Shown here in pieces: positions 1-7,194 of a stretch of DNA of 14,748 bases (position 1 is the stretch's first letter; the number at the start of each line of letters is the position of its first letter). Position numbers and translations under genes: made by a program. The DNA lies in the NCBI RefSeq assembly GCF_901875635.1, contig NZ_CABFMN010000159.1, positions 1 to 14,748 of the forward strand. Reading direction: 5' to 3'. The notes under the pieces are model-generated. The model worked only from the letters and a program-made list of their open reading frames with translations. It was not told the DNA's origin and did no database searches. Source of the DNA: Xylophilus ampelinus (lineage in GTDB: Bacteria; Pseudomonadota; Gammaproteobacteria; Burkholderiales; Burkholderiaceae_C).

Positions 1-77
1 GAGTAGGTTGAACACCTGGCTCAATTTTGGGTCGGCACAACCCTCATAAGTGGCTCAGTTTTCGGTCGGCGCCAACA
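1..77. mobile_element. Right terminus of an IS21-family insertion sequence (partial)
   Basis: Two copies of a terminal repeat lie in direct orientation 34 bp apart. One begins TGGCTCAATTTTGGGTCGGC at 17 and the other TGGCTCAGTTTTCGGTCGGC at 51. Multiple direct terminal repeats and a terminal CA (position 77, so the element reads TGTTGGCGCCGACC inward from its end) are typical of IS21-family elements. The interior, with istA and istB, would lie to the left and is outside the window. The exact end and any target duplication cannot be confirmed from one side. Confidence 0.6.
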
Positions 78-242
78 AGAAGGCGCCTTAAGCCGATCAT
101 GCGGACATACTATTGGAAGTTGTAGGGAGTTGAATTGATCAAGGTCAGTTTCCAGGATGAATTGATGCGTCTGGACGGCGCCTTGGCCCGAACCGGCACC
201 CGCTGCAAATCCACCGGCAAGGGCGGGCACCGCACGTGGTTG
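78..242. other. Non-coding or remnant stretch between the IS end and the LysR-like gene
   Basis: No gene is convincing here. A plus-strand reading frame from a TTG at 135 and a minus-strand frame across the IS end both give low-complexity, unrecognised translations. The segment may be the stump of a gene cut by the IS21-like element. GGCGCCTT occurs twice (around 83 and 177) but without other repeat structure. Confidence 0.35.
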
Positions 243-884
243 TCATGCTTTACGCGCCTCGGCAACTCGCAAGGCTCTAAGCTCAAATCGATCAGCTACA
301 AGATTCGTCTGTCCCGAGAGTCGCTGCAGGTGCGTAATGACCTCGTAGGGGCCATCGGCTATTGGGCGCGTGCAGATTCCGCACTGGCTAGCGGTTTCGA
401 TGCGTGATCGCGAGGAAATCCCTACGCCATATCCAGCTGCGACCCAGAGCAATAACATCTCAAAAGAACTGACATGCTGGACATTCGGCCTTTCCGTTGA
501 TGACATGGAGGACAGGTACTGGTCCAGCGAAGGAGAATATTCGGCCTTCCATCGAAACACGGAGTGCTCCTTAAGTTCGTCTATTCTGATTGACTGCTGC
601 CGGAGCAGTGGGTATCGCAGCGGCGTGGCAAGAGCTGTCGCCTCGAACCAAATAGAAAGACTCTTCAGCGAAGAATCGCTCACCTGCTTCAGAGAAAGGC
701 CGACGTCGAAGCGCCGTTTGTAGAGGCCCGTAATGAGATCGCTCGCCGTAACCTCATTAAATTCCATAGAAACTTCGGGCTCCTCCGCGCGCTGCAGGGC
801 AAGCAATGCAGCTAGGTACGAAGAGGCCACACCAGGCGCTATGGCGAGCCTGAGCTGTGGGCGTGGGCTGGTGGCGTCGTGCAT
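243..884 (-). CDS. LysR-type effector-binding domain protein lacking the DNA-binding domain
   Basis: The protein of about 213 residues begins at the ATG ending at 884, just before the conserved stretch PQLRLAIAPG that opens the LysR substrate-binding fold. The frame stays open to an ATG at 989, but that extension would run into the divergent XRE gene and has no helix-turn-helix. The usual first beta-strand, the RAEEPEV segment after the first helix, and the late VAAGYGVGI motif that lines the effector pocket are all visible, so the domain looks complete. The first 85 or so residues of a normal LysR protein are absent. It may be a remnant of a full regulator, or an effector-only protein that dimerises with another regulator. 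The ribosome site is weak (TTGGGG), so the start is uncertain. Confidence 0.6.
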   Translation of the reverse strand: MHDATSPRPQLRLAIAPGVASSYLAALLALQRAEEPEVSMEFNEVTASDLITGLYKRRFDVGLSLKQVSDSSLKSLSIWFEATALATPLRYPLLRQQSIRIDELKEHSVFRWKAEYSPSLDQYLSSMSSTERPNVQHVSSFEMLLLWVAAGYGVGISSRSRIETASQCGICTRPIADGPYEVITHLQRLSGQTNLVADRFELRALRVAEARKA

Positions 885-967
885 GAGAGGCCCCAAGAAG
901 CGATAAGACAAGGATGGAAAGTCTTCATGATAGCTAGTTTGAGTTAAACTTAACGTGGTTAAATTGT
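885..967. promoter_or_regulatory. Divergent promoter region with overlapping inverted repeats
   Basis: The gap between the divergent LysR-like and XRE genes is AT-rich compared with its surroundings. It carries GTTAA-AC-TTAAC at 943-954, overlapping AGTTT-N5-AAACT at 936-950, followed by another GGTTAAA. Dyads like these in a gap next to a small XRE repressor gene are plausible autoregulatory operators. No clear -35/-10 pair was assigned. Confidence 0.4.
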
Positions 968-991
968 TTGGACTGTTCGACGCTTCCAAGG

Positions 992-1297
992 ATGGAGAAG
1001 CGAACTGTCCGACGAGGCCGTCCCCCAGGAACTACCACTTTCGACGCCGAGCCAGCGTTGGCATTCGGAGCGGCCGTTCGTGTCGCCCGCCTGACGCAAG
1101 GTGTTGCTCAGGAAGAACTGGCTGCGAAAGCAGGGATCGAGCGATCGCACATGGGCAAAATAGAGCGTGGGGAGCACATGCCCACTCTCGCTCTGATCTT
1201 AAGAATCGCCGCCGGACTCAAGCTCAGTGCTGCGGAACTCGTCAGCGCAGCCGAACGCAATCTTCGTGCCGCGGCGCACGATTCAGATAGGCATTGA
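992..1297 (+). CDS. XRE-family helix-turn-helix regulator
   Basis: A small protein of 101 residues (109 if translation starts at the TTG at 968) made almost entirely of one HTH_3 domain. The basic N-terminus (EKRTVRRGRPPG) precedes the helices. The sequence LTQGVAQEELAAKAGIERSHMGKIERGEHMP is the standard XRE pattern, with QEELA as helix 2, the SHMGKIERG recognition region, and PTLALILRIAAGL as helices 4-5. It should bind operator DNA as a dimer, probably the dyads just upstream. It is divergent from the effector-only LysR-like gene and its stop lies 4 bp from the end of the convergent full LysR gene. The start is uncertain because neither candidate has a well-spaced ribosome site. Confidence 0.8.
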   Translation: MEKRTVRRGRPPGTTTFDAEPALAFGAAVRVARLTQGVAQEELAAKAGIERSHMGKIERGEHMPTLALILRIAAGLKLSAAELVSAAERNLRAAAHDSDRH

Positions 1298-1301
1298 CGC
1301 T

Positions 1302-2192
1302 TTAGTCATCCGGAGGTCCTCGCAGACGTTCGATGAAGCGATCCAGCGAAACCGATGAGTTGCTGCTTTCTGGCCGAAGCAGATAGGTTGTGATTACCGC
1401 CGTGTCCTGCGCCAGAGGGCGAATCACCACGTCCGGCCTCTGGCTGATGGGAATCTTGGTCGCCGTCATGAAACCAATCCCATAGCCTGCGCCGACGAGC
1501 GTTAGCATCATGTCCAGCGACGACACTTCTTCGACAACGTTGAGTCTGTGTTCCAGAACCTGTAGCAGCCGATTTAATTCTCGGCAGTAGCCTTCGCAGG
1601 CCAGTTTGTCGCACAGAACCAGTGGGTGACCCTGAAGTTCGTTCAGCGGAACTTGCTTGTGCGCAAGAAGCGAGTGCCGCGCTGGCACGGCGATCACAAT
1701 CGGGTCTCGCCAGATCGGTTCAGCCACGATGCCTTCGCCAACATCCGCCGCGTGTGCAAATCCGATCGTGAAGTCGCCAGACCGTAGGCCCCGTATCTGC
1801 TCGGTCAGCGGTACCTCGGAGAGACGTATCTCGACCTCGGGCTCTTCCGCGCGGCAACGAGCTAGGAACGCCGATAGTCGTGGGTCCATCGCACCATCGG
1901 AAATTGCAATGCGCAGGCTGCCCCTCAGGCCCGCGGCAATGGCTCTGGCATTTTCACGCGCTTGCTCCAGGACAGTGAAGAGTCGGCGGGTGTCCTGCAA
2001 GAATGCCGCCCCCGCCACGGTCAGCCGTGTGCCCCTGCGGTCGCGGTCAAACAGCGTGACCCCAAGCTCATCTTCCAATTCCTTGATCGCGCGAGACAAG
2101 GGGGGTTGCTCTATATGCAGCCTCTCGGCCGCCCGCGTGAAATGCAACTCCTCTGCCAAGACGACAAAGCATCGTAGATGACGCAACTCCAT
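1302..2192 (-). CDS. LysR-family transcriptional regulator
   Basis: A full-length LysR-type regulator of 296 residues. The N-terminal winged helix-turn-helix reads MELRHLRCFVVLAEELHFTR, then AAERLHIEQPPLSRAIKELE, the typical scan and recognition helices, followed by LGVTLFDRDRRGTRLT. The linker helix and an effector domain from about residue 88 (LRGSLRIAISDG) follow. The ATG ending at 2192 is preferred over an upstream in-frame TTG because GAGGAG sits 8 bases before it. The effector domain shares RAEEPEV and a VGAGYGIGF motif with the effector-only protein at 243-884, suggesting common ancestry. The target and inducer are unknown. It is separated from the copper genes by about 230 bp and need not act on them. 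Confidence 0.9.
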   Translation of the reverse strand: MELRHLRCFVVLAEELHFTRAAERLHIEQPPLSRAIKELEDELGVTLFDRDRRGTRLTVAGAAFLQDTRRLFTVLEQARENARAIAAGLRGSLRIAISDGAMDPRLSAFLARCRAEEPEVEIRLSEVPLTEQIRGLRSGDFTIGFAHAADVGEGIVAEPIWRDPIVIAVPARHSLLAHKQVPLNELQGHPLVLCDKLACEGYCRELNRLLQVLEHRLNVVEEVSSLDMMLTLVGAGYGIGFMTATKIPISQRPDVVIRPLAQDTAVITTYLLRPESSNSSVSLDRFIERLRGPPDD

Positions 2193-2423
2193 AAATCGGG
2201 CTCCTCGCAAGTTCTCATTCGCGCCAGATGTCCCGTGGACGAATCACGGTGGACGGGGAGGCTGGATCCATTTCAGGGAAGTTGATGCGCTTGACATCGC
2301 AAAAACTGGCACCTTGAGCGCTCGTGGTTGCTCGTGACGCGTCCCAAGCGCGCGCGCCCAATCGGGGCGCGCGTCTCTGTCACACTGTGCAGAAGCTTTG
2401 AAAAGCACCGCACACCCGCGGCG
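2193..2423. other. Intergenic region between the LysR gene and copK, with a GC hairpin
   Basis: No gene is supported in these 231 bases. They contain the promoter and ribosome site of the LysR gene at the left side and the 3' trailer of copK at the right. A strong GC-rich inverted repeat at 2351-2373 is listed separately. Confidence 0.6.
2351..2373 (-). terminator. GC-rich hairpin downstream of copK, possible terminator or processing site
   Basis: CGCGCGCCC (2351-2359) pairs with GGGCGCGCG (2365-2373) around a 5-base loop, about 50 bases past the copK stop. On the minus strand it is not followed by a clear T-run, so a classical intrinsic terminator is not shown. It could instead stabilise the 3' end of the copper transcript. 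Confidence 0.35.
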
Positions 2424-2708
2424 TCATCCGCCGTGCTCTTTTTGTAGCAGCGACCCGAGGCGAGCGACTTCATTGCTGGTGATCGCGATGTTGCGCCCAT
2501 CCTTCGTCGACACCGAAGCTCCGACATTGAGATAGACGGCGCGCCCGAAGCGGCTTTCCTGTGCCATCTTTCCGTCCTTGAAGATGTACAGCGTTCCCCC
2601 GTCAGCCAAGGGAACCATTTCCTTGGCTGCTTGGGCTGCTGCATGACCGGCGAAGGCTGGCACGGAGAGAGCGCTCAACAGGGCGGCAATGACAATTTGC
2701 GATTTCAT
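2424..2708 (-). CDS. copK: CopK-family periplasmic copper-resistance protein
   Basis: A 94-residue precursor with a clear Sec signal peptide (MKSQIVIAALLSALSVPAFA, cleavage near 20-26). The mature part carries the CopK core: LADGG, then YIFKDGKM, a G-containing turn, STKDGRNI, SNEVARL and a C-terminal EHGG. Against the Cupriavidus metallidurans CopK sequence, recalled from memory, it aligns without gaps. CopK binds Cu(I) through Met28, Met38, Met44 and Met54 (mature numbering); the matching residues here are Gln50, Leu60, Val66 and Ile76 of the precursor. His92, matching CopK His70 used for Cu(II), remains, as does Met48 (CopK Met26). The start is firm: AAAGGAG lies 6 bases before the ATG. 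It is the last gene of the minus-strand series, 128 bp after copD, with its own promoter-like box. The family call is likely; Cu(I) binding is doubtful. Confidence 0.8.
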   Translation of the reverse strand: MKSQIVIAALLSALSVPAFAGHAAAQAAKEMVPLADGGTLYIFKDGKMAQESRFGRAVYLNVGASVSTKDGRNIAITSNEVARLGSLLQKEHGG

Positions 2709-2836
2709 GATCGACTCCTTTGTAAAAACGACGACAACTTGCGCCGCGTCGTTAAATGTAGAAGCAGGCGGTCTACAGAGCGCTTACCCGTGCATTACAT
2801 TCAATTCATGTGCTGTCATCTGCCGCCCATGAAGGA
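2709..2836 (-). promoter_or_regulatory. copK leader with a cop-box-like element
   Basis: On the plus strand ACCCGTGCATTACATTCA at 2786-2803 matches the copA-copR gap sequence ACCCCTGAATTACATTCA at 10741-10758 in 16 of 18 positions. The second half of the dyad is weaker here (ATTCATGT rather than ATGTAAT). This suggests copK has its own CopR-responsive promoter, about 80-95 bases before its start, rather than relying only on read-through from copD. Confidence 0.55.
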
Positions 2837-3763
2837 CTAGGTTCCAGTGGGAGACAAGATGCCAAGCCATGCAACGCTCGCCAGAACCAAAACGGCCAAG
2901 GTCGCCTCCGTGAACAGACTCTGTCTAAGCTTGATGACTGCCTGTGCGCGATTGCCTGCCTTCAAAGCAGCCTCCAGGCTCGGGCTCAACCGATACCGAT
3001 TGGCAGCAGCCAACGCCAGCATGCCTGCGAAAAGCAAGAGCTTTACCATCAGCAGCCGGCCATACAGCGTCGAGATGAGCGGATCAAACGATGGTCCGGC
3101 GATCAACAGGTAATTGAGAATTCCACTCACGACGAGTGCAGCCACGATCGCTGTACCTATGCGAGCAAAGCCATTCGACGTCCGACTGAGGACCGCTACC
3201 GGGTCTTGCGCGACATCCTGCTTGTGGGATGCCAGCATCAAGAACGCCACCAATGCGCCCACCCAAGCGCCCGCTGCCCAGAGGTGCGTGATATCCGACG
3301 CAAGATGGATGTAGCCGCGAACGCCGTCGTCCATCGCGCCGTGGCCTGCCCACGCAAGGGTCGCCAGCGCCACGCCGGTGGAGAGCGCCATCACTGCAAA
3401 TCGCAAGGTAGCGTTCAATTTCAACATTGCGACGAGCACACACACCAACAGCGCGAGGATGCGAATGCACCAGGCGATGCCCATGTGCGTGCCCGTAATG
3501 AGCATGTCGAAAACGTGCGTTGACAGCTCCGCGTAGCTTTGGGCGCCGGACATGGCCTTGGCCATGACCGTCATGCCCCACATCGACAGGACAATGCCGA
3601 TGGCGGCGGATGCGCCAATGAGTACGCGATAGCGGCGCGAGATCGTCGAGGATCGCTCGTCGTTGCCCAAAGCATAGAGTCCGAACATGGCGACGCCAAA
3701 CGCCGCCGCCAGGTCCAGATAAAGCGCCAGGCGCAGGACGATGGTCAACCAATCCCCGGCCAT
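2837..3763 (-). CDS. copD: Copper resistance inner-membrane protein CopD
   Basis: A 308-residue polytopic membrane protein matching the CopD/PcoD family in length and character. About eight hydrophobic segments can be traced, starting with the first helix at residues 6-31 (WLTIVLRLALYLDLAAAFG). Conserved features include the mid-protein GHGAMDDGVRGYIHLASDITHL segment, with histidines suited to metal binding, followed by WAAGAWVGAL, and the later LYGRLLMVKLLLF and ANRYRLSP motifs. CopD is thought to move copper across the inner membrane together with CopC. Its ATG lies only 4 bases after the copC stop, so the two are translationally linked; the AAGGTGAAG at the end of copC serves as ribosome site. 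Confidence 0.93.
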   Translation of the reverse strand: MAGDWLTIVLRLALYLDLAAAFGVAMFGLYALGNDERSSTISRRYRVLIGASAAIGIVLSMWGMTVMAKAMSGAQSYAELSTHVFDMLITGTHMGIAWCIRILALLVCVLVAMLKLNATLRFAVMALSTGVALATLAWAGHGAMDDGVRGYIHLASDITHLWAAGAWVGALVAFLMLASHKQDVAQDPVAVLSRTSNGFARIGTAIVAALVVSGILNYLLIAGPSFDPLISTLYGRLLMVKLLLFAGMLALAAANRYRLSPSLEAALKAGNRAQAVIKLRQSLFTEATLAVLVLASVAWLGILSPTGT

Positions 3764-3767
3764 GGGC

Positions 3768-4154
3768 TTACTTCACCTTGAAGGTGACGTTACCCGTGAT
3801 CGGATGCGTGTCCGAGGAGACGGCACGCCATTCGACGCGATAGTCGCCCGGCTGGAGCGCTTGTGCCGGCGTGATGACCATGGTCTTGCCGTCGCCGGCA
3901 CCCGCGACGCTGGCGTTGATCTTCATCGGGCCATGGCTCGCCATTCCCGGCATGCCCGTCATGACAAGGCTTGCGGCGGAGAACTGCGGCACCAGCGTTT
4001 CGGAGAACTTCAGCTCGATGGTGGCTGGCGCGGAAACCTGCGACTTGTCGGCCGGCGTTGAAGACACCAGCGAAGGATGCGCGAATGCGGCGGTGGCGAA
4101 CAGGCCAGCAGCGATCGGCGCGACGAGCTTGGCGATGAAATGTGAACGGGTCAT
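3768..4154 (-). CDS. copC: Periplasmic copper-binding protein CopC
   Basis: A 128-residue precursor with a Sec signal peptide ending ATAAFA, so the mature protein starts with His26. Both classical CopC copper sites are visible. The Cu(II) site comprises the new N-terminal His together with Asp115 and His117 in SSDTHPITG. The methionine-rich Cu(I) site is MTGMPGMASHGPM (Met65, 68, 71, 77 and His74). Spacing agrees with Pseudomonas CopC, so it should shuttle copper in the periplasm for CopD or CopA. The ATG ending at 4154 is chosen because TAGGAA lies 5 bases upstream and the signal peptide starts there; the frame stays open to 4298 but that extension is not signal-like. It is followed by copD after 4 bases. 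Confidence 0.93.
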   Translation of the reverse strand: MTRSHFIAKLVAPIAAGLFATAAFAHPSLVSSTPADKSQVSAPATIELKFSETLVPQFSAASLVMTGMPGMASHGPMKINASVAGAGDGKTMVITPAQALQPGDYRVEWRAVSSDTHPITGNVTFKVK

Positions 4155-4294
4155 AGAGATTCCTACCTTGATGTGTGAGGGTGGTTTAAGAACGAAATGC
4201 CGAGATAAGGCTTGCACCTTCGCAACGGCGTGGAACGAAAGAAACGGTTCGCTGGGCGATAGCAGACTCCTGTTGGTTCTGAAAGATGTTTCGG
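4155..4294 (-). promoter_or_regulatory. Intergenic gap between copF and copCD
   Basis: These 140 bases separate the ATPase stop from the copC start, a larger gap than most in the locus. No copy of the ATTACATTCA box and no convincing -35/-10 pair were seen. It may hold a weak internal promoter or an mRNA processing site for copCD. Confidence 0.3.
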
Positions 4295-6775
4295 TCACAG
4301 TCGGCTCGCTCTCAGCCGCAAGGCGTTGCCCACGACCGATGCCGAACTCAGGCTCATCGCCAATGCTGCGATCAGGGGCGACAGCAACCAGCCCGTGAGG
4401 GGATAGAGAACCCCGGCGGCGATGGGGATGCCCAGCGCGTTGTAGAGGAAGGCGAACATGAGGTTCTGCTTCATGTTGCCCACGGTACTCACCGAGAGCG
4501 TGCGAGCGACAGCAATGCCACGCAGGTCGCCCTTGACCAGCGTGACCTGAGCGCTGTTCATCGCCACGTCGGTTCCCGTTCCCATGGCGATGCCCACGTC
4601 TGCCTTCGCCAAGGCCGGCGCGTCGTTGATGCCGTCTCCGGCCATGGCGACGATGCGGCCTTCTTTCTGCAGCCGCTCGATCAACATGAGCTTGTCCGCC
4701 GGCTTGACCTCACCATGCACCTCGTCGATGCCTAGGCGTGCACCGACGGCTTTGGCGGTGGTCTGCCCGTCCCCGGTGGCCATGATGACCCGCAGGCCCG
4801 CAGCCTTCAACGCGGCCAGGGCCTCGGGGGTGCTGCCCTTGACCGGGTCGGATACGGCGAGCAAACCCGCGAGTTGCCCGTCCACAGCCAAGTACATGAC
4901 GCTGGACCCTTCGCCGCGCAGAGCTTCGGCCTGGGGTACGAGCGGTTCCACCGATACGCCAGACTGTTCCATCAGCACTGTGTTGCCCAACGCCAGTTGC
5001 CGGTGCTCAACCTTTCCGCGCACGCCGATGCCGGTTCCCGATTCAAAGCTCTGAGGCTTCACGAGTTGGAGGCCCTGGGCACGCGCGGCCTGCACGATGG
5101 CGTCGGCCAGGGGGTGTTCACTGCCCTGGTCCAGGCTGGCCGCAAGACGCAGCACCTCATCGTTCGTAAAGCCGCGTGCTGCGACGACCTGATCGAAAGC
5201 AGGTCGGCCTTCGGTCAGGGTTCCTGTCTTGTCGATGACGAGGGTATCGACCTTGCGAAGATTCTCGATCGCCGCGGCATCGCGGAACAACACGCCCTGC
5301 GTGGCGCCACGGCCCGTTGCGACCATGATCGACATCGGCGTGGCCAGACCCAGCGCGCACGGGCAGGCGATGATCAGGACGGCCACCGCATTGATCAGTC
5401 CATAGACCCAGGTGGGCTGTGGCCCGAAGAATCCCCATACAAAGAGCGTCGTGACCGCAATGGCGACGACGGCCATCACGAAGTAGCCGGCAACGACATC
5501 GGCCATGCGTTGCATTGGTGCCTTGGAACGCTGCGCCTGGGCGACCATCTGGACGATCTGCGATAGAACGGTGTCCGAGCCGATCCGCTCCGAACGCATG
5601 ACCAGCGCGCCGTTGGTGTTGAGTGTGGCCCCGATGACCTTGTCGCCCGCGCGCTTGCTGACGGGCAGCGGTTCGCCGGTCAGCATGGATTCGTCAATCG
5701 AGCTGCTGCCCTCGTGCACGATGCCATCCACCGGCACCTTCTCGCCGGGTCGGATGCGCAGCAGGTCGCCGACGTGCACATGGCTGAGCGGCACGTCTTC
5801 CTCGCTGCCGTCCGCATTGATGCGCCGCGCGGTCTTGGGCGCCAGCCCCAGCAGCGACTTGATAGCCGCCGAAGTCTGGGAGCGGGCCTTGAGTTCCAGC
5901 ACCTGGCCGAGCAGTGTCAGCGAGATGATGACGGCGGCGGCCTCGTAGTACACGCCGACCCGTCCCATGGACATGAAGGAGGCTGGAAACACTTCCGGCG
6001 CAACGGTTGCCACGACGCTGTAGATGAATGCCGCACCCGTTCCCAGGCCGATCAGTGTCCACATGTTCGGGCTGCGGTTGACCACGGACAGCCAGCCGCG
6101 GGAGAAGAAGGGCCAGCCGGCCCACAGCACGATCGGCAACGACAGCACCAACTCGACCCAGCTCTGTGTAGCCATGTCCATCAGGTGCAGCCGCTCGCCC
6201 AGCATCGCCAGCGCCAAGACCACGAGCGTCAGCGGCAAGGTCCACCAGAAGCGACGCGAGAAGTCACGCAACTCCGGGTTGTCGTCATCGAGGTCGGGCA
6301 GCAGAGGCTCCAGCGTCATCCCGCACTTGGGGCAGGTTCCCGGATGATCCTGGCGGATCTCCGGGTGCATCGGGCAGGTGTAGATGGTTCCGGGCGCGGT
6401 TGGCGATGCCGCCGGGGCCGGTGAAACTGCGGTGCTGGCATGGTGATGCGGTGCATGGCCGCTGCCTGTGCCTATGCCCGCGTCACCGCTGGCATATCGC
6501 GCCGGATCGGCGTCGAATTTGGCCTTGCATCCGGTGCTGCAAAACAAGTACGTGTTCCCCAAGTGCGTGGAACGGTGCTCCGACGCCGCCGTGACCGCCA
6601 TGCCACACACCGGATCTCGCGTCGCGGCATCGGGCTGCGAGTGGCTTGAGGACCCGCCCGCGTCGTCACTGCCGGCATGGCTGGCGTGATGGTGGTGCTT
6701 ATGCGGGCCGGACGTTGTGGCACCCGCCGCCATGCCTGCGTGCTCATGTCCTGAAGACTTGCTGGGTGAATTCAT
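4295..6775 (-). CDS. copF: Cu+-exporting P1B-type ATPase with His-rich, YHS and HMBD N-terminal regions
   Basis: An 826-residue P-type ATPase that should pump Cu(I) from the cytoplasm. The N-terminus has no GMxCxxC HMA domain. Instead it shows a histidine-rich stretch (residues 10-45, including HKHHHH), a YHS domain (54-94, DPVCGM and FCSTGC), a second His cluster (107-112) and an HMBD (132-157, YTCPMHPEI and [10 protein letters not shown]). The core follows: actuator TGE at 366-368, the membrane CPC metal site at 471-473, the phosphorylated aspartate in DKTGT at 515-519, SEHPL at 552-556 and GDGINDAP at 713-720. The last helices carry Tyr778-Asn779 and MSLSS at 807-811, the P1B-1 (Cu+/Ag+) signature. 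A GGAGGG lies 11 bases before the ATG. It follows the DUF2933 gene by 113 bp. The symbol follows the Cupriavidus copF usage; silver may also be a substrate. Confidence 0.93.
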   Translation of the reverse strand: MNSPSKSSGHEHAGMAAGATTSGPHKHHHHASHAGSDDAGGSSSHSQPDAATRDPVCGMAVTAASEHRSTHLGNTYLFCSTGCKAKFDADPARYASGDAGIGTGSGHAPHHHASTAVSPAPAASPTAPGTIYTCPMHPEIRQDHPGTCPKCGMTLEPLLPDLDDDNPELRDFSRRFWWTLPLTLVVLALAMLGERLHLMDMATQSWVELVLSLPIVLWAGWPFFSRGWLSVVNRSPNMWTLIGLGTGAAFIYSVVATVAPEVFPASFMSMGRVGVYYEAAAVIISLTLLGQVLELKARSQTSAAIKSLLGLAPKTARRINADGSEEDVPLSHVHVGDLLRIRPGEKVPVDGIVHEGSSSIDESMLTGEPLPVSKRAGDKVIGATLNTNGALVMRSERIGSDTVLSQIVQMVAQAQRSKAPMQRMADVVAGYFVMAVVAIAVTTLFVWGFFGPQPTWVYGLINAVAVLIIACPCALGLATPMSIMVATGRGATQGVLFRDAAAIENLRKVDTLVIDKTGTLTEGRPAFDQVVAARGFTNDEVLRLAASLDQGSEHPLADAIVQAARAQGLQLVKPQSFESGTGIGVRGKVEHRQLALGNTVLMEQSGVSVEPLVPQAEALRGEGSSVMYLAVDGQLAGLLAVSDPVKGSTPEALAALKAAGLRVIMATGDGQTTAKAVGARLGIDEVHGEVKPADKLMLIERLQKEGRIVAMAGDGINDAPALAKADVGIAMGTGTDVAMNSAQVTLVKGDLRGIAVARTLSVSTVGNMKQNLMFAFLYNALGIPIAAGVLYPLTGWLLSPLIAALAMSLSSASVVGNALRLRASRL

Positions 6776-6864
6776 AGTGACAAGTGCCCTCCGCCGTTAA
6801 CCGTTGGTGTCTGGTGATCGCAGCAGGCCGCAGGCGCGCAAGGAGACAAGCGCGGCGTCGCGTG

Positions 6865-6879
6865 CTCGCACGGTGCGAG
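6865..6879 (-). repeat. Small GC inverted repeat between the DUF2933 gene and copF
   Basis: CTCGCAC and GTGCGAG flank a single G, forming a near-perfect dyad just past the DUF2933 stop. There is no T-run after it, so terminator function is unproven. It may attenuate or stabilise transcript between the two genes. Confidence 0.3.
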
Positions 6880-6888
6880 TGCCTCGAC

Positions 6889-7161
6889 TCATTGCTTCTG
6901 CTCCTTGGAGGCTGCGGCACCTTCCTTACCCTGACGCGCGGCATGATCGTGTCCGCCGTGGCCGTGACCACGGTGCATGAACAGGTGCATCAGCGGACAA
7001 GCCGCCAGCAGCAGGAAGGGGAGATAGCCGGCAACATGTGCCGTATGCTCCTTGAGCAGGAAATACGCGGCGACAGCGGCGATGATGAGGAACGCCACGC
7101 CGTAGCGCGATCGCCAGAACCGGGGACGATCGCTGGGGGTCTGTGTGTGCTGATGCTGCAT
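6889..7161 (-). CDS. DUF2933 small membrane protein
   Basis: A 90-residue protein with the DUF2933 pattern: FWRSRYGVAFLIIAAVAAYF followed by LLKEHTAH, then a second hydrophobic run ending LLLAACPLMHLFMHRGHGHG. Two membrane segments (about residues 20-36 and 45-60) are followed by a His-rich stretch and a charged tail with lysines and glutamines. GGAGA lies 6 bases before the ATG. Small proteins of this family sit beside copper ATPases and multicopper oxidases in many Proteobacteria. A role in metal handling at the inner membrane is inferred from the His/Met/Cys content and the neighbours; no activity is established. Confidence 0.85.
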   Translation of the reverse strand: MQHQHTQTPSDRPRFWRSRYGVAFLIIAAVAAYFLLKEHTAHVAGYLPFLLLAACPLMHLFMHRGHGHGGHDHAARQGKEGAAASKEQKQ

Positions 7162-7194
7162 GGCATATCTCCACGGAAAAGAGTTGATGGATGG

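Noticed and set aside
135..407. Plus-strand gene from the TTG at 135
   Set aside because: No ribosome site or recognisable domain, and it overlaps the LysR-like gene on the other strand.
2273..2644. Minus-strand frame of 123 codons overlapping copK
   Set aside because: copK has a signal peptide, family motifs and a strong ribosome site; the overlapping frame has none.
4155..4298. Extended N-terminus for CopC starting at 4298
   Set aside because: It would put 48 non-signal residues ahead of a clear signal peptide; the ATG at 4154 has a good ribosome site.
4874..5566. Plus-strand reading frame of 230 codons opposite the ATPase
   Set aside because: Shadow of a GC-rich gene; no ribosome site or domain.
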